Positions 16,670-24,914 of a stretch of DNA of 44,206 nt are shown here, piece after piece. The translations under genes and the position numbers were made by a program. The notes below the pieces were generated by a model. The model was given only the letters and a program-made list of their open reading frames with translations, was not told the DNA's origin and searched no databases. Every line of letters starts with the position of its first letter. Position 1 is the stretch's first letter. Source of the DNA: an uncultured Fidelibacterota bacterium (lineage in GTDB: Bacteria; Fidelibacterota; Marinisomatia; Marinisomatales; Marinisomataceae); NCBI GenBank assembly GCA_902599655.1, contig CACKGC010000008.1:1-44206 (forward strand). The letters run 5' to 3'.

Positions 16670-17614
16670 ATGTCGTCAAAGAATTTGAAAGAAATAGCAG
16701 ATAAAGCCAGAAAAAATGATTTTATTTCCATTTCTGAGCTAATGACTGGTATTGAGAATAGAGTTTTTTCAAGAAAAGAAGTGTCCCAACTAATCTTCAA
16801 GGAGTCTCATAAATCATTGAAGATTGGAATTACAGGTCCTCCTGGTGCAGGTAAAAGTTCACTAATGAACAAGCTTATTCCTCAAATAAGGAAAGAAAAT
16901 TTATCGGTAGGAGTGATTGCAATCGATCCTTCAAGCCCAATTACTGGCGGTTCTTTTCTGGGAGATAGAGTAAGAATTAATAATGCTTTAAATGACGATA
17001 ATGTTTTTGTAAGAAGTATGGGATCTAGAGCAGAGCTTGGTGGAGTAACTGAGTTAGCAGAAGATTTTAGTGATATTTTGGCATTTAGTGGAAAAGATAT
17101 AATTTTTATAGAAACCGTTGGAGTAGGACAATCTGAATACAGTGTGTCCGAAATTACTGATCTGACTACTTTAGTTTTCGTTCCTGAATCTGGAGATGAA
17201 ATTCAACTTCTAAAAGCTGGGATTTTAGAACTAGCCGATGTATTTGTTGTTAATAAGTCAGATAGAAAAGATTCTAATCTATTAGTAAAATCTATAAATA
17301 ATATTTTATCATCAACAAAAAAAGACTCAAAGAAAATTCCAATTTTCAAAACAAGCTGTAAAACGGATGAAGGTATTGAAGATTTTTCACAAGCTATTAC
17401 TTCATACTTCAAATCCATGAAAGACAATAAAGATATACAAGAGAAGCAAGTTTTGAGATATAATCGAAGGATAAAATCAATAGTTGAAAAAGATATTTTA
17501 AGTCAATTTTGGAATGAGGAAAGAACAGCTCTTTTAGATGGTGTTGATAAAGCCTCAATAAAAACAAAGTCACCATACGAGCTTGTTGATGAAATTAAAG
17601 GAAAAAATGAATAA
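16670..17614 (+). CDS. meaB: Methylmalonyl-CoA mutase-associated GTPase MeaB (ArgK family)
   Basis: A G3E-family GTPase chaperone that loads and protects the B12 cofactor of acyl-CoA mutases. The P-loop GPPGAGKSS is at residues 56-64, followed by VGVIAIDPSSPITGGSFLGDR, the switch region ETVGVGQSE, the VFVPESGDEIQLLKAG stretch and the NKSD guanine-specificity motif. The 314 residues are normal. No mutase gene lies in the window, so the client (methylmalonyl- or isobutyryl-CoA mutase) is presumably elsewhere. Its last 8 bases overlap tatC. Confidence 0.95.
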   Translation: MSSKNLKEIADKARKNDFISISELMTGIENRVFSRKEVSQLIFKESHKSLKIGITGPPGAGKSSLMNKLIPQIRKENLSVGVIAIDPSSPITGGSFLGDRVRINNALNDDNVFVRSMGSRAELGGVTELAEDFSDILAFSGKDIIFIETVGVGQSEYSVSEITDLTTLVFVPESGDEIQLLKAGILELADVFVVNKSDRKDSNLLVKSINNILSSTKKDSKKIPIFKTSCKTDEGIEDFSQAITSYFKSMKDNKDIQEKQVLRYNRRIKSIVEKDILSQFWNEERTALLDGVDKASIKTKSPYELVDEIKGKNE

Positions 17615-18335
17615 TAATGATATGTCAATAGTAGATCATCTTGAAGAATTAAGATGGAGAATTTTAAAGTCACTAGGTTCGATACTTTTAATGTCAGTCT
17701 TAACATTCAATTTTGCAAATTTTCTTGTAGATATGCTTATAAAACCTGCTTCTCAAATTAATTCAGATTTAAACCTTCAGGTTTTAACAATTCAAGGTAT
17801 GTTTCTTTTAAAATGGAATTTGGCTATCATTGGAGGAATTATTTTATCTCTTCCAGTTATAACAGTTCAAGTTTGGAAATTTTTATCTCCAGGCCTTTAT
17901 GATAAAGAAAAGAAGATACTAGTTCCGCTTATCCTTACCGCATTTATTTGTTTTATTTTGGGAGGTGTTTTTGCTTATAAGGTAATCTTACCTTTTTCTT
18001 TAGATTTTTTTGCATCAATGATAACAGCAGATATCCAAAACAATTTCTCAATCAATTATTATTTTAGTTTTGTATTATCTTTAATGATTGGAGCAGGATT
18101 AATTTTCGAACTGCCTGTCGCATCCTTCTTATTTTCTTCAATTGGATTAATTAATCCAGAATTTTTAAAAACATACAGAAGAGAGGCTATTGCTATAACA
18201 GTTGTTCTTTCTGCAATAATTACCCCTCCAGACCCAATTAGTCTGATTATTATGTCTATTCCAATGTTAATCTTGTACGAGATAAGTATAGTCGTCTCCT
18301 GGTTTGCTAATAAACTTTTTAATAATGAGACATGA
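17607..18335 (+). CDS. tatC: Sec-independent protein translocase TatC
   Basis: The core receptor of the twin-arginine export system, which binds RR signal peptides of folded proteins. It has 242 residues and six transmembrane helices. The N-terminal MSIVDHLEELRWRILKSL is the conserved cytoplasmic signature with the Glu residues that contact the signal peptide, and FELP in helix 4 carries the conserved Glu. I chose ATG 17607 because AAAGGA lies just upstream; TTG codons further up or ATG 17622 are alternatives. It overlaps meaB by 8 bases and the next gene as ATGA. tatA/B is not nearby. Confidence 0.95.
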   Translation: MNNNDMSIVDHLEELRWRILKSLGSILLMSVLTFNFANFLVDMLIKPASQINSDLNLQVLTIQGMFLLKWNLAIIGGIILSLPVITVQVWKFLSPGLYDKEKKILVPLILTAFICFILGGVFAYKVILPFSLDFFASMITADIQNNFSINYYFSFVLSLMIGAGLIFELPVASFLFSSIGLINPEFLKTYRREAIAITVVLSAIITPPDPISLIIMSIPMLILYEISIVVSWFANKLFNNET

Positions 18336-19333
18336 AAAAGATTTTAGTCATCAGAATGAGTGCAATCGGTGATATTGTTCTTGCAACATCATTTCTAGAA
18401 TCAGTAAAACAAAAATATCCTGATAGTGAGATACATTTTCTTATCAAGAAGGAATTCTCTGATCTTGTAAAAAAACATCCAATTATTGATAAGCTTATAT
18501 CTTTTGATAAAAAATTAGGATTAAATGAGCTATTTCGATTGGGAAGATTTTTAAGAAGTAATAATTATGACATAATTTTTGATATCCATAGCGTTTTTAG
18601 AACAAGAGTTTTATCACTTTTTTTAAGAAAGAATTTATTTAAGCAGATAAAAAAACCAAGATTAAGAAGATTCCTATTGTTTTACGGTTATAAAAATTAT
18701 TTTGAAGAAAGCTTCAGTCATATAAAAATGTATCATACCTTATTAGGACAAGATAAAACTTTTCCTCAAACAAACTTGTATATTGATCGACTTGAGGAAG
18801 ATAAAACTAAACAGTTTTTAAGAGAGAATAACATTGGAAACAATTATATAGCTATTGTCCCAGGTGCTGCGTGGAGTCAAAAGCAATGGTCGATTGACAA
18901 TTATAATAATTTAATAAAAAAGTTAATTCGTTCGTTTAATTCAACAATTGTTATTCTTGGATCTACAAATGATGTTATTTGTGATAAAATTATTAAACAT
19001 GACAAAATCATAAACTTAAAAGATAAAACATCTTTAAGAATGGCAATGGGTGTAGTTAAATATGCGCAGCATACTTTAGGAAGTGATACTGGTCTTTTAC
19101 ATATTTCTGAAGCAATGGGTACACCAGTAACAATGATTTTAGGTCCTACATCCAAAGAAACAGGTGCCAGAGTTACATTAAGTGAATCAAGAGTCATTGA
19201 AAATAAAGATTTATGGTGCAGACCGTGCTCACAAAATGGTAGTAGACCTTGTTATAGAAAAGAACAGTACTGTATGACTGAAATAGACAGCGAAAAAGTA
19301 TATAGCAATGTAAGTAGGGCTTTAACGTTATGA
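18332..19333 (+). CDS. Glycosyltransferase family 9, ADP-heptose:LPS heptosyltransferase
   Basis: A GT9 enzyme that adds heptose to the lipopolysaccharide inner core. The N-terminal ILVIRMSAIGDIVLATSFLE is the typical GT9 opening with the Gly-Asp that contacts the acceptor. The C-terminal half has LGSDTGLLHISEAMGTPV, the nucleotide-sugar binding segment, then GPTSKETGAR and a cysteine-containing tail (CRPCSQNGSRPCYRKEQYC) seen in many GT9 proteins from this group. The 333 residues are normal. It is directly followed by waaA with an ATGA overlap, forming an LPS core pair. Whether it is a WaaC- or WaaF-type enzyme is not decidable here. Confidence 0.9.
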   Translation: MKKILVIRMSAIGDIVLATSFLESVKQKYPDSEIHFLIKKEFSDLVKKHPIIDKLISFDKKLGLNELFRLGRFLRSNNYDIIFDIHSVFRTRVLSLFLRKNLFKQIKKPRLRRFLLFYGYKNYFEESFSHIKMYHTLLGQDKTFPQTNLYIDRLEEDKTKQFLRENNIGNNYIAIVPGAAWSQKQWSIDNYNNLIKKLIRSFNSTIVILGSTNDVICDKIIKHDKIINLKDKTSLRMAMGVVKYAQHTLGSDTGLLHISEAMGTPVTMILGPTSKETGARVTLSESRVIENKDLWCRPCSQNGSRPCYRKEQYCMTEIDSEKVYSNVSRALTL

Positions 19334-20565
19334 TGGTTCTAATATTTTTATACAACCTTGTAGCTCTTCCAATTATTTTACTTTTATCAATTATTTTTTC
19401 AATTTTTAACACAAAAATAAGAAAAGGATTTATTGGAAGATTTAATTCATTTTCAGCACTCAAATCATTCCCAACGAACAAGTTTTCACAGATCTATTGG
19501 TTTCATTGCGCATCTTTTGGAGAATATCAACAAGTTGAGACATTAATTGAGCAAATAAAAAAAAGAGATCAAGGTATAGGAATTATAACCTCCTTTTTTT
19601 CACCATCAGGATTTGAAAATGTAAATGATAGAAATATTGATTTGAAAATTTATTTACCATTTGATTTTATTTTTTCATCATTTAGAGCTTTAAGGATAGT
19701 AAAACCTAGTAAAATTTTCTTTACTTCAAGTGATTTTTGGCCAAGTTTTTTATTTGCGGCAAATCAGTTAAATATTTCAACAGTTTTAACATCAGCAAGA
19801 TATAGAAAATCATATAACATATTTTTGAAAATGTTTAATAAGATATTTTGTGTTAGTGATGATGATTATCATCAAATAAAAATGAATATTTCAAATGATG
19901 AAATTTATAAAATTGGAAATCCTCGATATGATAGAATATTAAATAATTTAGAAAATGTGGAATACAAACTTGATTCTTCTAGACAGGATGAAGGTAATAT
20001 ATTGATTTTTGCAAGTATGTGGGATGAAGATAATAAAATTATTTTTGAAAAGTTTATTAATTCACCATTAGTGAACCATTTTGAGAAAGTTATAATTGTT
20101 CCGCACGAAGTAACTGATTACCATTTGAATTATTATTTTTCTGCATTGGAGAATAATGATTTATTATTCAAAAAAATAAATCAATATCAAAATTTTAACC
20201 AATTTGAAGAAAAGTATATTATTGTTAATAAAGTAGGTTTTCTTTCAAAATTATATGCTCAAAGTACTATTGCGTATGTTGGAGGAGGTTTTTCTAAATC
20301 GGGAATACATAATATCATTGAGCCCGCAGCTGCTTCAAATCCAGTTATATTTGGTTCAAATTTTCTGAATTCTAATAAATCTGACGCTGAAGGTTTAATA
20401 GATGTTTCAGGTGGTTTTTCCGTCGATTCTTATGAGTTATTTATTGAAAAAGTAAATTGGCTTTTAGATAAAAATAATTACAATAATTCATCAAAAAATT
20501 GTAAATCTTTTGTAACTGAAAATTCTGGCTCCACGGAAAAAATTTTAAAGGAATTATATGAGTAA
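19330..20565 (+). CDS. waaA: 3-deoxy-D-manno-octulosonic acid (Kdo) transferase
   Basis: WaaA transfers Kdo from CMP-Kdo to lipid A at the inner membrane. The N-terminus has a membrane anchor helix (about 5-27), followed by the family's GRFN segment, the YWFHCASFGEYQQVETLIEQ block containing the conserved catalytic Glu, and TSFFSPSGFE. The C-terminal domain has AYVGGGFSKSGIHNIIEPAA, the conserved CMP-Kdo binding region. The 411 residues are normal. It overlaps the heptosyltransferase by 4 bases and the next gene by 8. A second ATG directly after the first is an equally possible start. Confidence 0.93.
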   Translation: MMVLIFLYNLVALPIILLLSIIFSIFNTKIRKGFIGRFNSFSALKSFPTNKFSQIYWFHCASFGEYQQVETLIEQIKKRDQGIGIITSFFSPSGFENVNDRNIDLKIYLPFDFIFSSFRALRIVKPSKIFFTSSDFWPSFLFAANQLNISTVLTSARYRKSYNIFLKMFNKIFCVSDDDYHQIKMNISNDEIYKIGNPRYDRILNNLENVEYKLDSSRQDEGNILIFASMWDEDNKIIFEKFINSPLVNHFEKVIIVPHEVTDYHLNYYFSALENNDLLFKKINQYQNFNQFEEKYIIVNKVGFLSKLYAQSTIAYVGGGFSKSGIHNIIEPAAASNPVIFGSNFLNSNKSDAEGLIDVSGGFSVDSYELFIEKVNWLLDKNNYNNSSKNCKSFVTENSGSTEKILKELYE

Positions 20566-21100
20566 ATTATTCAAAGTTAGCGATATATTTCTTGTCCCTA
20601 ATCTAATTACAATTCTGAGATTTTTTCTTATTGCTCCAATGATTATAACTTACAAGAATGGAATGCAATCATATTTCTTAATAATACTTTTTGTATCATT
20701 ATTATCAGATTTTCTAGATGGAATTGCTGCTAGAATTCTTGACCAGAAATCAGAGCTTGGCAAAACACTTGATCCAATTGCAGATGGAATTACGCTATTT
20801 GCTTTTATAATCCTTTTTAATCAAGAAGGTCTAATCTCAACTAGGTTTATGACCTTTTATTTTTTAAGACAATTAACAATTTTAATATTTTCATTATGGT
20901 ATTTACCAAAATTAAAAACAGTCTATGGCTCCAATATTTTAGGCAAAACAGGAGTATGTTTTTTAGGAGCTGCATTATGTATTTTTGCATTTAAGATTCA
21001 GAGTATATATTACATTACGCCTGTGTTATTAAATATTGCCGCTATTTTACTATTTATTAGTCTTCTTGATTATCTAAGATTTTTCCTTAAAATAAAATAA
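20558..21100 (+). CDS. CDP-alcohol phosphatidyltransferase (PgsA-like)
   Basis: A 180-residue membrane enzyme of phospholipid synthesis. The complete CDP-OH-P-transferase signature D-G-x2-A-R-x8-G-x3-D-x3-D is present as DGIAARILDQKSELGKTLDP followed by IAD. It opens with PNLITILRFFLIAP, typical of phosphatidylglycerophosphate synthases, and has about five transmembrane helices. PGP synthase is the most likely activity, though a cardiolipin synthase of the same family cannot be excluded. It ends the LPS/lipid block and is followed by the only sizeable gap (67 bases) in this long + strand run. Confidence 0.88.
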   Translation: MSKLFKVSDIFLVPNLITILRFFLIAPMIITYKNGMQSYFLIILFVSLLSDFLDGIAARILDQKSELGKTLDPIADGITLFAFIILFNQEGLISTRFMTFYFLRQLTILIFSLWYLPKLKTVYGSNILGKTGVCFLGAALCIFAFKIQSIYYITPVLLNIAAILLFISLLDYLRFFLKIK

Positions 21101-21112
21101 AAATCTACATAA

Positions 21113-21141
21113 TTGTCATACATATTATTTTACTTTATCGT
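21113..21141 (+). promoter_or_regulatory. uvrB: Candidate uvrB promoter
   Basis: TTGTCA (21113-21118) and TATCGT (21136-21141) are spaced by 17 bases, 27 bases before the uvrB ATG. The -10 matches 4 of 6. No LexA-type palindrome was seen. The position in the only notable gap of the meaB-accA run supports an internal promoter, but the sequence match is modest. Confidence 0.35.
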
Positions 21142-21167
21142 TAATAATATTTAAATTATTGGTCATT

Positions 21168-23162
21168 ATGGCAGACTTTAAAGTAGAATCAAAATTTTCT
21201 CCAGCAGGAGACCAGCCAACAGCTATATCTGAACTGTCAGATGGATTGAAGGAAAATGCTTCTCATCAGACATTGCTTGGGGTAACAGGTTCAGGAAAAA
21301 CATATACAATTGCAAAGGTAATTGAGGAAGTTCAAAAGCCGACTTTAGTTATTTCTCATAATAAAACTTTAGCAGCTCAGCTCTACGGAGAATTCAAAAA
21401 CTTATTTCCAAATAATGCTGTTGAATACTTTATTAGCTATTACGATTATTATCAGCCTGAATCATATATGCCAGTAACTGATACATTTATAGAAAAAGAC
21501 TTTTCAATGAATGAAGAAATAGATCGTTTAAGATTAAAAGCAACCAGTTCTTTACTTCAACGAAAAGATGTCATTGTCGTTAGCTCTGTTTCATGTATAT
21601 ATGGTTTAGGTAATCCTAAAGAATGGAAGAAGCAAGTGGTTCATTTAAAGCTTGATGATTCTATTAGCAGGTCTAGCTTAACTGAATACCTTATTGATAT
21701 TTATTATCAAAGAAATGATCAAGTTTTAGAGAGATGTAATTTTAGGATTTTAGGAGATATTTTTGAAATCTTTCCAGCATATGAGGATAAGGCTATCAGA
21801 GTTGATATTTTTGACAATATCATTCAATCAATAGTATCATTTGATCCTCTAACAGGAGAAGAACATTCTGAGCATGATGAATTTTATCTATACCCAGCAA
21901 GACATTTCATTTCTGATAAAGATAAAAATGACTCGGTTATTAAAGAGATAAAAAGAGACTTAATTGAGAGGACTAAGTTCTTTAATGAAAACGAAAAATT
22001 TTTAGAAGAACAAAGAATTAGTCAAAGAACTAATTTTGATATTGAAATGATCCAAGAGATTGGATATTGTTCTGGTATTGAAAATTATTCAAGATATTTT
22101 GATGGAAGGAAAGAAGGCGAAAGACCTTTTACATTGATTGATTTTTTTCCTGAAGATTTTTTAACTGTAATAGATGAGTCTCACGTTACTTTACCTCAAA
22201 TCCAGGCTATGTATGGTGGAGATAGAAAGCGTAAAGATAATTTGATTGATTATGGGTTTAGATTGCCCTCAGCATATGATAATAGACCGTTAAAATCAGA
22301 TGAATTTTCAACACTTCAAAATCAAGTTATTTACGCATCTGCAACTCCATCACATAGAGAGTTAGAACTCTCTCAGGGGACAATTACTGAATTAATTAAT
22401 AGGCCTACTGGATTGGTAGATCCTGAGTTGATGATTAAACCTTCTGCTGGTCAAATTGATGATCTTATTTCAGAGATAAAGATTAGGTCGTCAAAAGATG
22501 AACGATGTTTAGTTACTACATTAACTAAGAAAATGGCTGAAGACCTATCCGAGTATTTAAGTTCTGTCGGTTTAAGAGTTCGATATCTTCATTCAGAAGT
22601 AAAAACTATTGAAAGAGTTAAAATTTTAAGAGATTTAAGATTAGGTGATTTTGATGTTTTAGTTGGAATCAATCTATTAAGAGAAGGATTAGATCTTCCC
22701 GAAGTATCATTGGTCGCAATTTTAGATGCTGATAAGGAGGGATTTCTTAGATCTAAAAGTTCATTGGTTCAAACAGCAGGTAGGGCAGCTCGACATGAGA
22801 AAGGTAAAGTAATTTTATATGCTGATAAAATAACAGATTCGATGAAATATTTGATTGATGAAACTGATCGAAGAAGAAAAATTCAAATGAAATTCAATAA
22901 AGAAAACAACATTACTCCAAAAACTGTTAAAAAATCAGTTGAAGAAATTATGCAATCAACTAGAGTCGCTGAATCTTACAGAGATAGTGAAATTGAAGTT
23001 AAAAGAGATGTTGCGACGGATAAGTTTTTATTGGAGGATAAAAAAATTGTTGTAGAAATGATCAGAGAAGAGATGCTTGAAGCAGCTGAAAATTTAGAAT
23101 TTGAAAAAGCAGCCAAGTTAAGAGATGAAATGAACAAACTAGAAAAAGAAATTAAGTTATAA
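21168..23162 (+). CDS. uvrB: UvrABC excinuclease subunit B
   Basis: The damage-verification helicase of nucleotide excision repair. From the ATG at 21168 it has 664 residues starting MADFKVESKFSPAGDQP, as in homologues; the in-frame TTG three codons upstream is not favoured. Walker A is GVTGSGKT (38-45). The beta-hairpin region YYDYYQPESYMP, the Walker B DESH with VTLPQIQAMYGGDR, DYGFRLPSAYDNRPL, and the helicase motif QTAGRAARH are present. A C-terminal UVR motif (about 625-664), which binds UvrC, is complete. It is 14 bases upstream of the sigma-54 activator gene. Confidence 0.97.
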   Translation: MADFKVESKFSPAGDQPTAISELSDGLKENASHQTLLGVTGSGKTYTIAKVIEEVQKPTLVISHNKTLAAQLYGEFKNLFPNNAVEYFISYYDYYQPESYMPVTDTFIEKDFSMNEEIDRLRLKATSSLLQRKDVIVVSSVSCIYGLGNPKEWKKQVVHLKLDDSISRSSLTEYLIDIYYQRNDQVLERCNFRILGDIFEIFPAYEDKAIRVDIFDNIIQSIVSFDPLTGEEHSEHDEFYLYPARHFISDKDKNDSVIKEIKRDLIERTKFFNENEKFLEEQRISQRTNFDIEMIQEIGYCSGIENYSRYFDGRKEGERPFTLIDFFPEDFLTVIDESHVTLPQIQAMYGGDRKRKDNLIDYGFRLPSAYDNRPLKSDEFSTLQNQVIYASATPSHRELELSQGTITELINRPTGLVDPELMIKPSAGQIDDLISEIKIRSSKDERCLVTTLTKKMAEDLSEYLSSVGLRVRYLHSEVKTIERVKILRDLRLGDFDVLVGINLLREGLDLPEVSLVAILDADKEGFLRSKSSLVQTAGRAARHEKGKVILYADKITDSMKYLIDETDRRRKIQMKFNKENNITPKTVKKSVEEIMQSTRVAESYRDSEIEVKRDVATDKFLLEDKKIVVEMIREEMLEAAENLEFEKAAKLRDEMNKLEKEIKL

Positions 23163-23176
23163 TCAACGGAGATATT

Positions 23177-24379
23177 ATGAATATAGATTTAATTAAACAA
23201 AAAGCAGGTATTATTGGAGAAAGCGATGCTATTAATCAGGTTTTAGAAATGGTTGCCCAAGTAGCAAATGTAGATATTTCAGTTTTAATTAATGGAGAGT
23301 CAGGAACTGGAAAAGAATTAGTAAGCAAAGCATTGCATTTAGGCAGTAAGCGTGCATCAAGTGAGCTTGTTATTGTTAATTGTGGAGCTATTCCAGAAGG
23401 AATCATAGAAAGCGAGCTTTTTGGACATAAAAAAGGGGCTTATACTGATGCTGCAGATTCCAGAAAAGGATACTTTGAAACAGCTAATAAGGGAACAATT
23501 TTTTTAGATGAAATTGGTGATATGCCATTGGAGACTCAGGTTAAAGTTCTTCGAGTCTTAGAATCAGGTGAGTTTATGAGAGTGGGTGATTCTGTAACAA
23601 AGAAAACAGATGTAAGAGTTATTGCTGCAACGAACAAGGACTTGGCAAAGCTAGTCCAAGAAGGGAAGTTTAGACAAGATTTGTATTATAGATTGAAAAC
23701 CGTAACAATCAATATTCCACCATTGAGGAAAAGAGCAAATGATATTAGGCTACTAGTGGATAGGTTTGCATTACAATTTAGCAGAACAAATGATATTAAG
23801 TATAAAGGCTTTACGCCTGAATCAATTAAAGAAATGCAGGATTATCATTGGCCAGGAAATGTAAGAGAATTGAGAAACTTTGTAGAAAGTATTTTAATCT
23901 TGCAGAAAGGTGAAAGAATTACTGCAGATATGGTTGCTAATCAGTTGATTGGAGATAAAATTGAGCCTATGCAAAATAATACCTCTCTACCTGTAGTTGT
24001 AAACAGAGATCCTGATCAAGCAGAAAGAGAACTAATTCTACGTCAACTACTTTTCTTAAGACAGGACATTGAAGATTTAAAATTAATGATGAAAGAATCT
24101 AGTTTTTCTGAATTAAATTCTTCGAGAAGCATTAATCAATCATTTGGTTCAGCAATTCAGGATAATGAAATATTTGATGAGAATGAAAATCTTATTAAAG
24201 GTAAGATGATTGGAGCTTTTAACACTAAAGATCTTGAAAAAGAAATGATTATAAGAACTTTAGAGCATTTTAATAACAATAGAAGAGCCGCAGCTAAATC
24301 ACTTGATATGAGTGAAAGAACTCTTTACAGAAAAATAAATGATTATGGTATTGAAAAGAAAATTAAAAAAGATAGTTAA
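23177..24379 (+). CDS. Sigma-54-type AAA+ transcriptional activator with Fis HTH, no sensor domain
   Basis: A 400-residue bacterial enhancer-binding protein. Walker A is GESGTGKE (40-47), Walker B IFLDEIGD (108-115), the arginine finger region KFRQDLYYRL follows, and WPGNVREL closes the AAA+ domain. The sigma-54 contact loop, normally GAFTGA, reads GAYTDA (87-92). The C-terminus is a Fis-type helix-turn-helix (about 365-390, RRAAAKSLDMSERTLYRKI) after a linker of about 100 residues. There is no receiver, GAF or PAS domain, so activity must be set by other proteins or concentration. GGAG precedes the ATG. It overlaps the LptE-like gene by 41 bases, a linkage also known in Bacteroidetes. Confidence 0.92.
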   Translation: MNIDLIKQKAGIIGESDAINQVLEMVAQVANVDISVLINGESGTGKELVSKALHLGSKRASSELVIVNCGAIPEGIIESELFGHKKGAYTDAADSRKGYFETANKGTIFLDEIGDMPLETQVKVLRVLESGEFMRVGDSVTKKTDVRVIAATNKDLAKLVQEGKFRQDLYYRLKTVTINIPPLRKRANDIRLLVDRFALQFSRTNDIKYKGFTPESIKEMQDYHWPGNVRELRNFVESILILQKGERITADMVANQLIGDKIEPMQNNTSLPVVVNRDPDQAERELILRQLLFLRQDIEDLKLMMKESSFSELNSSRSINQSFGSAIQDNEIFDENENLIKGKMIGAFNTKDLEKEMIIRTLEHFNNNRRAAAKSLDMSERTLYRKINDYGIEKKIKKDS

Positions 24380-24914
24380 TTCTATATCAATTTTCCTTCT
24401 TGTTGGATGTAGTTATTATTCGATGGCAGGATCGATTCCAGCTAATATAAATAACGTTTATATCCCATTAATAGAAAATGATACTGCAGAATTTGAGATT
24501 TCTGAAAATTTAACTTCAAAAATAACGCAAGAAATTGCTATTCAAAATATTTTAAAAATTACAGATAATAGCAATAGTGATAGTACTATTCTGGGAGTGA
24601 TAACCAGTGCTACCGATGGACCTTTTACATTTGATAGCAATGAGCAGGTAGATGAGTATCGATTTTCAATCTCTTTAAAAATTTTATGGGTTGATAATGA
24701 GAATGAAAAAAATTTAATTGAAAAAACTTTTACAGGTTTTGGAAATTATAGTATAAATAATGATCCTTCTTCGGATGGAATAGATAATGATAACGATGGG
24801 ATTCTTGATGAAAATGATGATGATGAATTTGGAGATTCAAGAGAATTGGCAATTAATATTGCCATTAACAAAATTGCATCAGATGTTGTAAATTCAATCC
24901 TTTCTACATGGTAA
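24339..24914 (+). CDS. LptE-like LPS-assembly lipoprotein with Asp-rich insert
   Basis: A lipoprotein of up to 191 residues with a basic N-terminus, a hydrophobic segment and lipobox LLVGC (Cys24). The mature start YYSMAGSIPANINNVYIPLI followed by ENDTAEFEISENLTSKITQE matches the LptE family of Bacteroidetes and relatives, which plugs LptD and helps place LPS in the outer membrane. Between the beta strands and the C-terminal helix is an insert (about residues 143-166) rich in Asp/Asn/Gly, DGIDNDNDGILDENDDDE, like a thrombospondin type 3 or EF-hand-like calcium repeat. The start could be ATG 24339, ATG 24345 or TTG 24351, all inside the upstream gene. Confidence 0.8.
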   Translation: MIMVLKRKLKKIVNSISIFLLVGCSYYSMAGSIPANINNVYIPLIENDTAEFEISENLTSKITQEIAIQNILKITDNSNSDSTILGVITSATDGPFTFDSNEQVDEYRFSISLKILWVDNENEKNLIEKTFTGFGNYSINNDPSSDGIDNDNDGILDENDDDEFGDSRELAINIAINKIASDVVNSILSTW

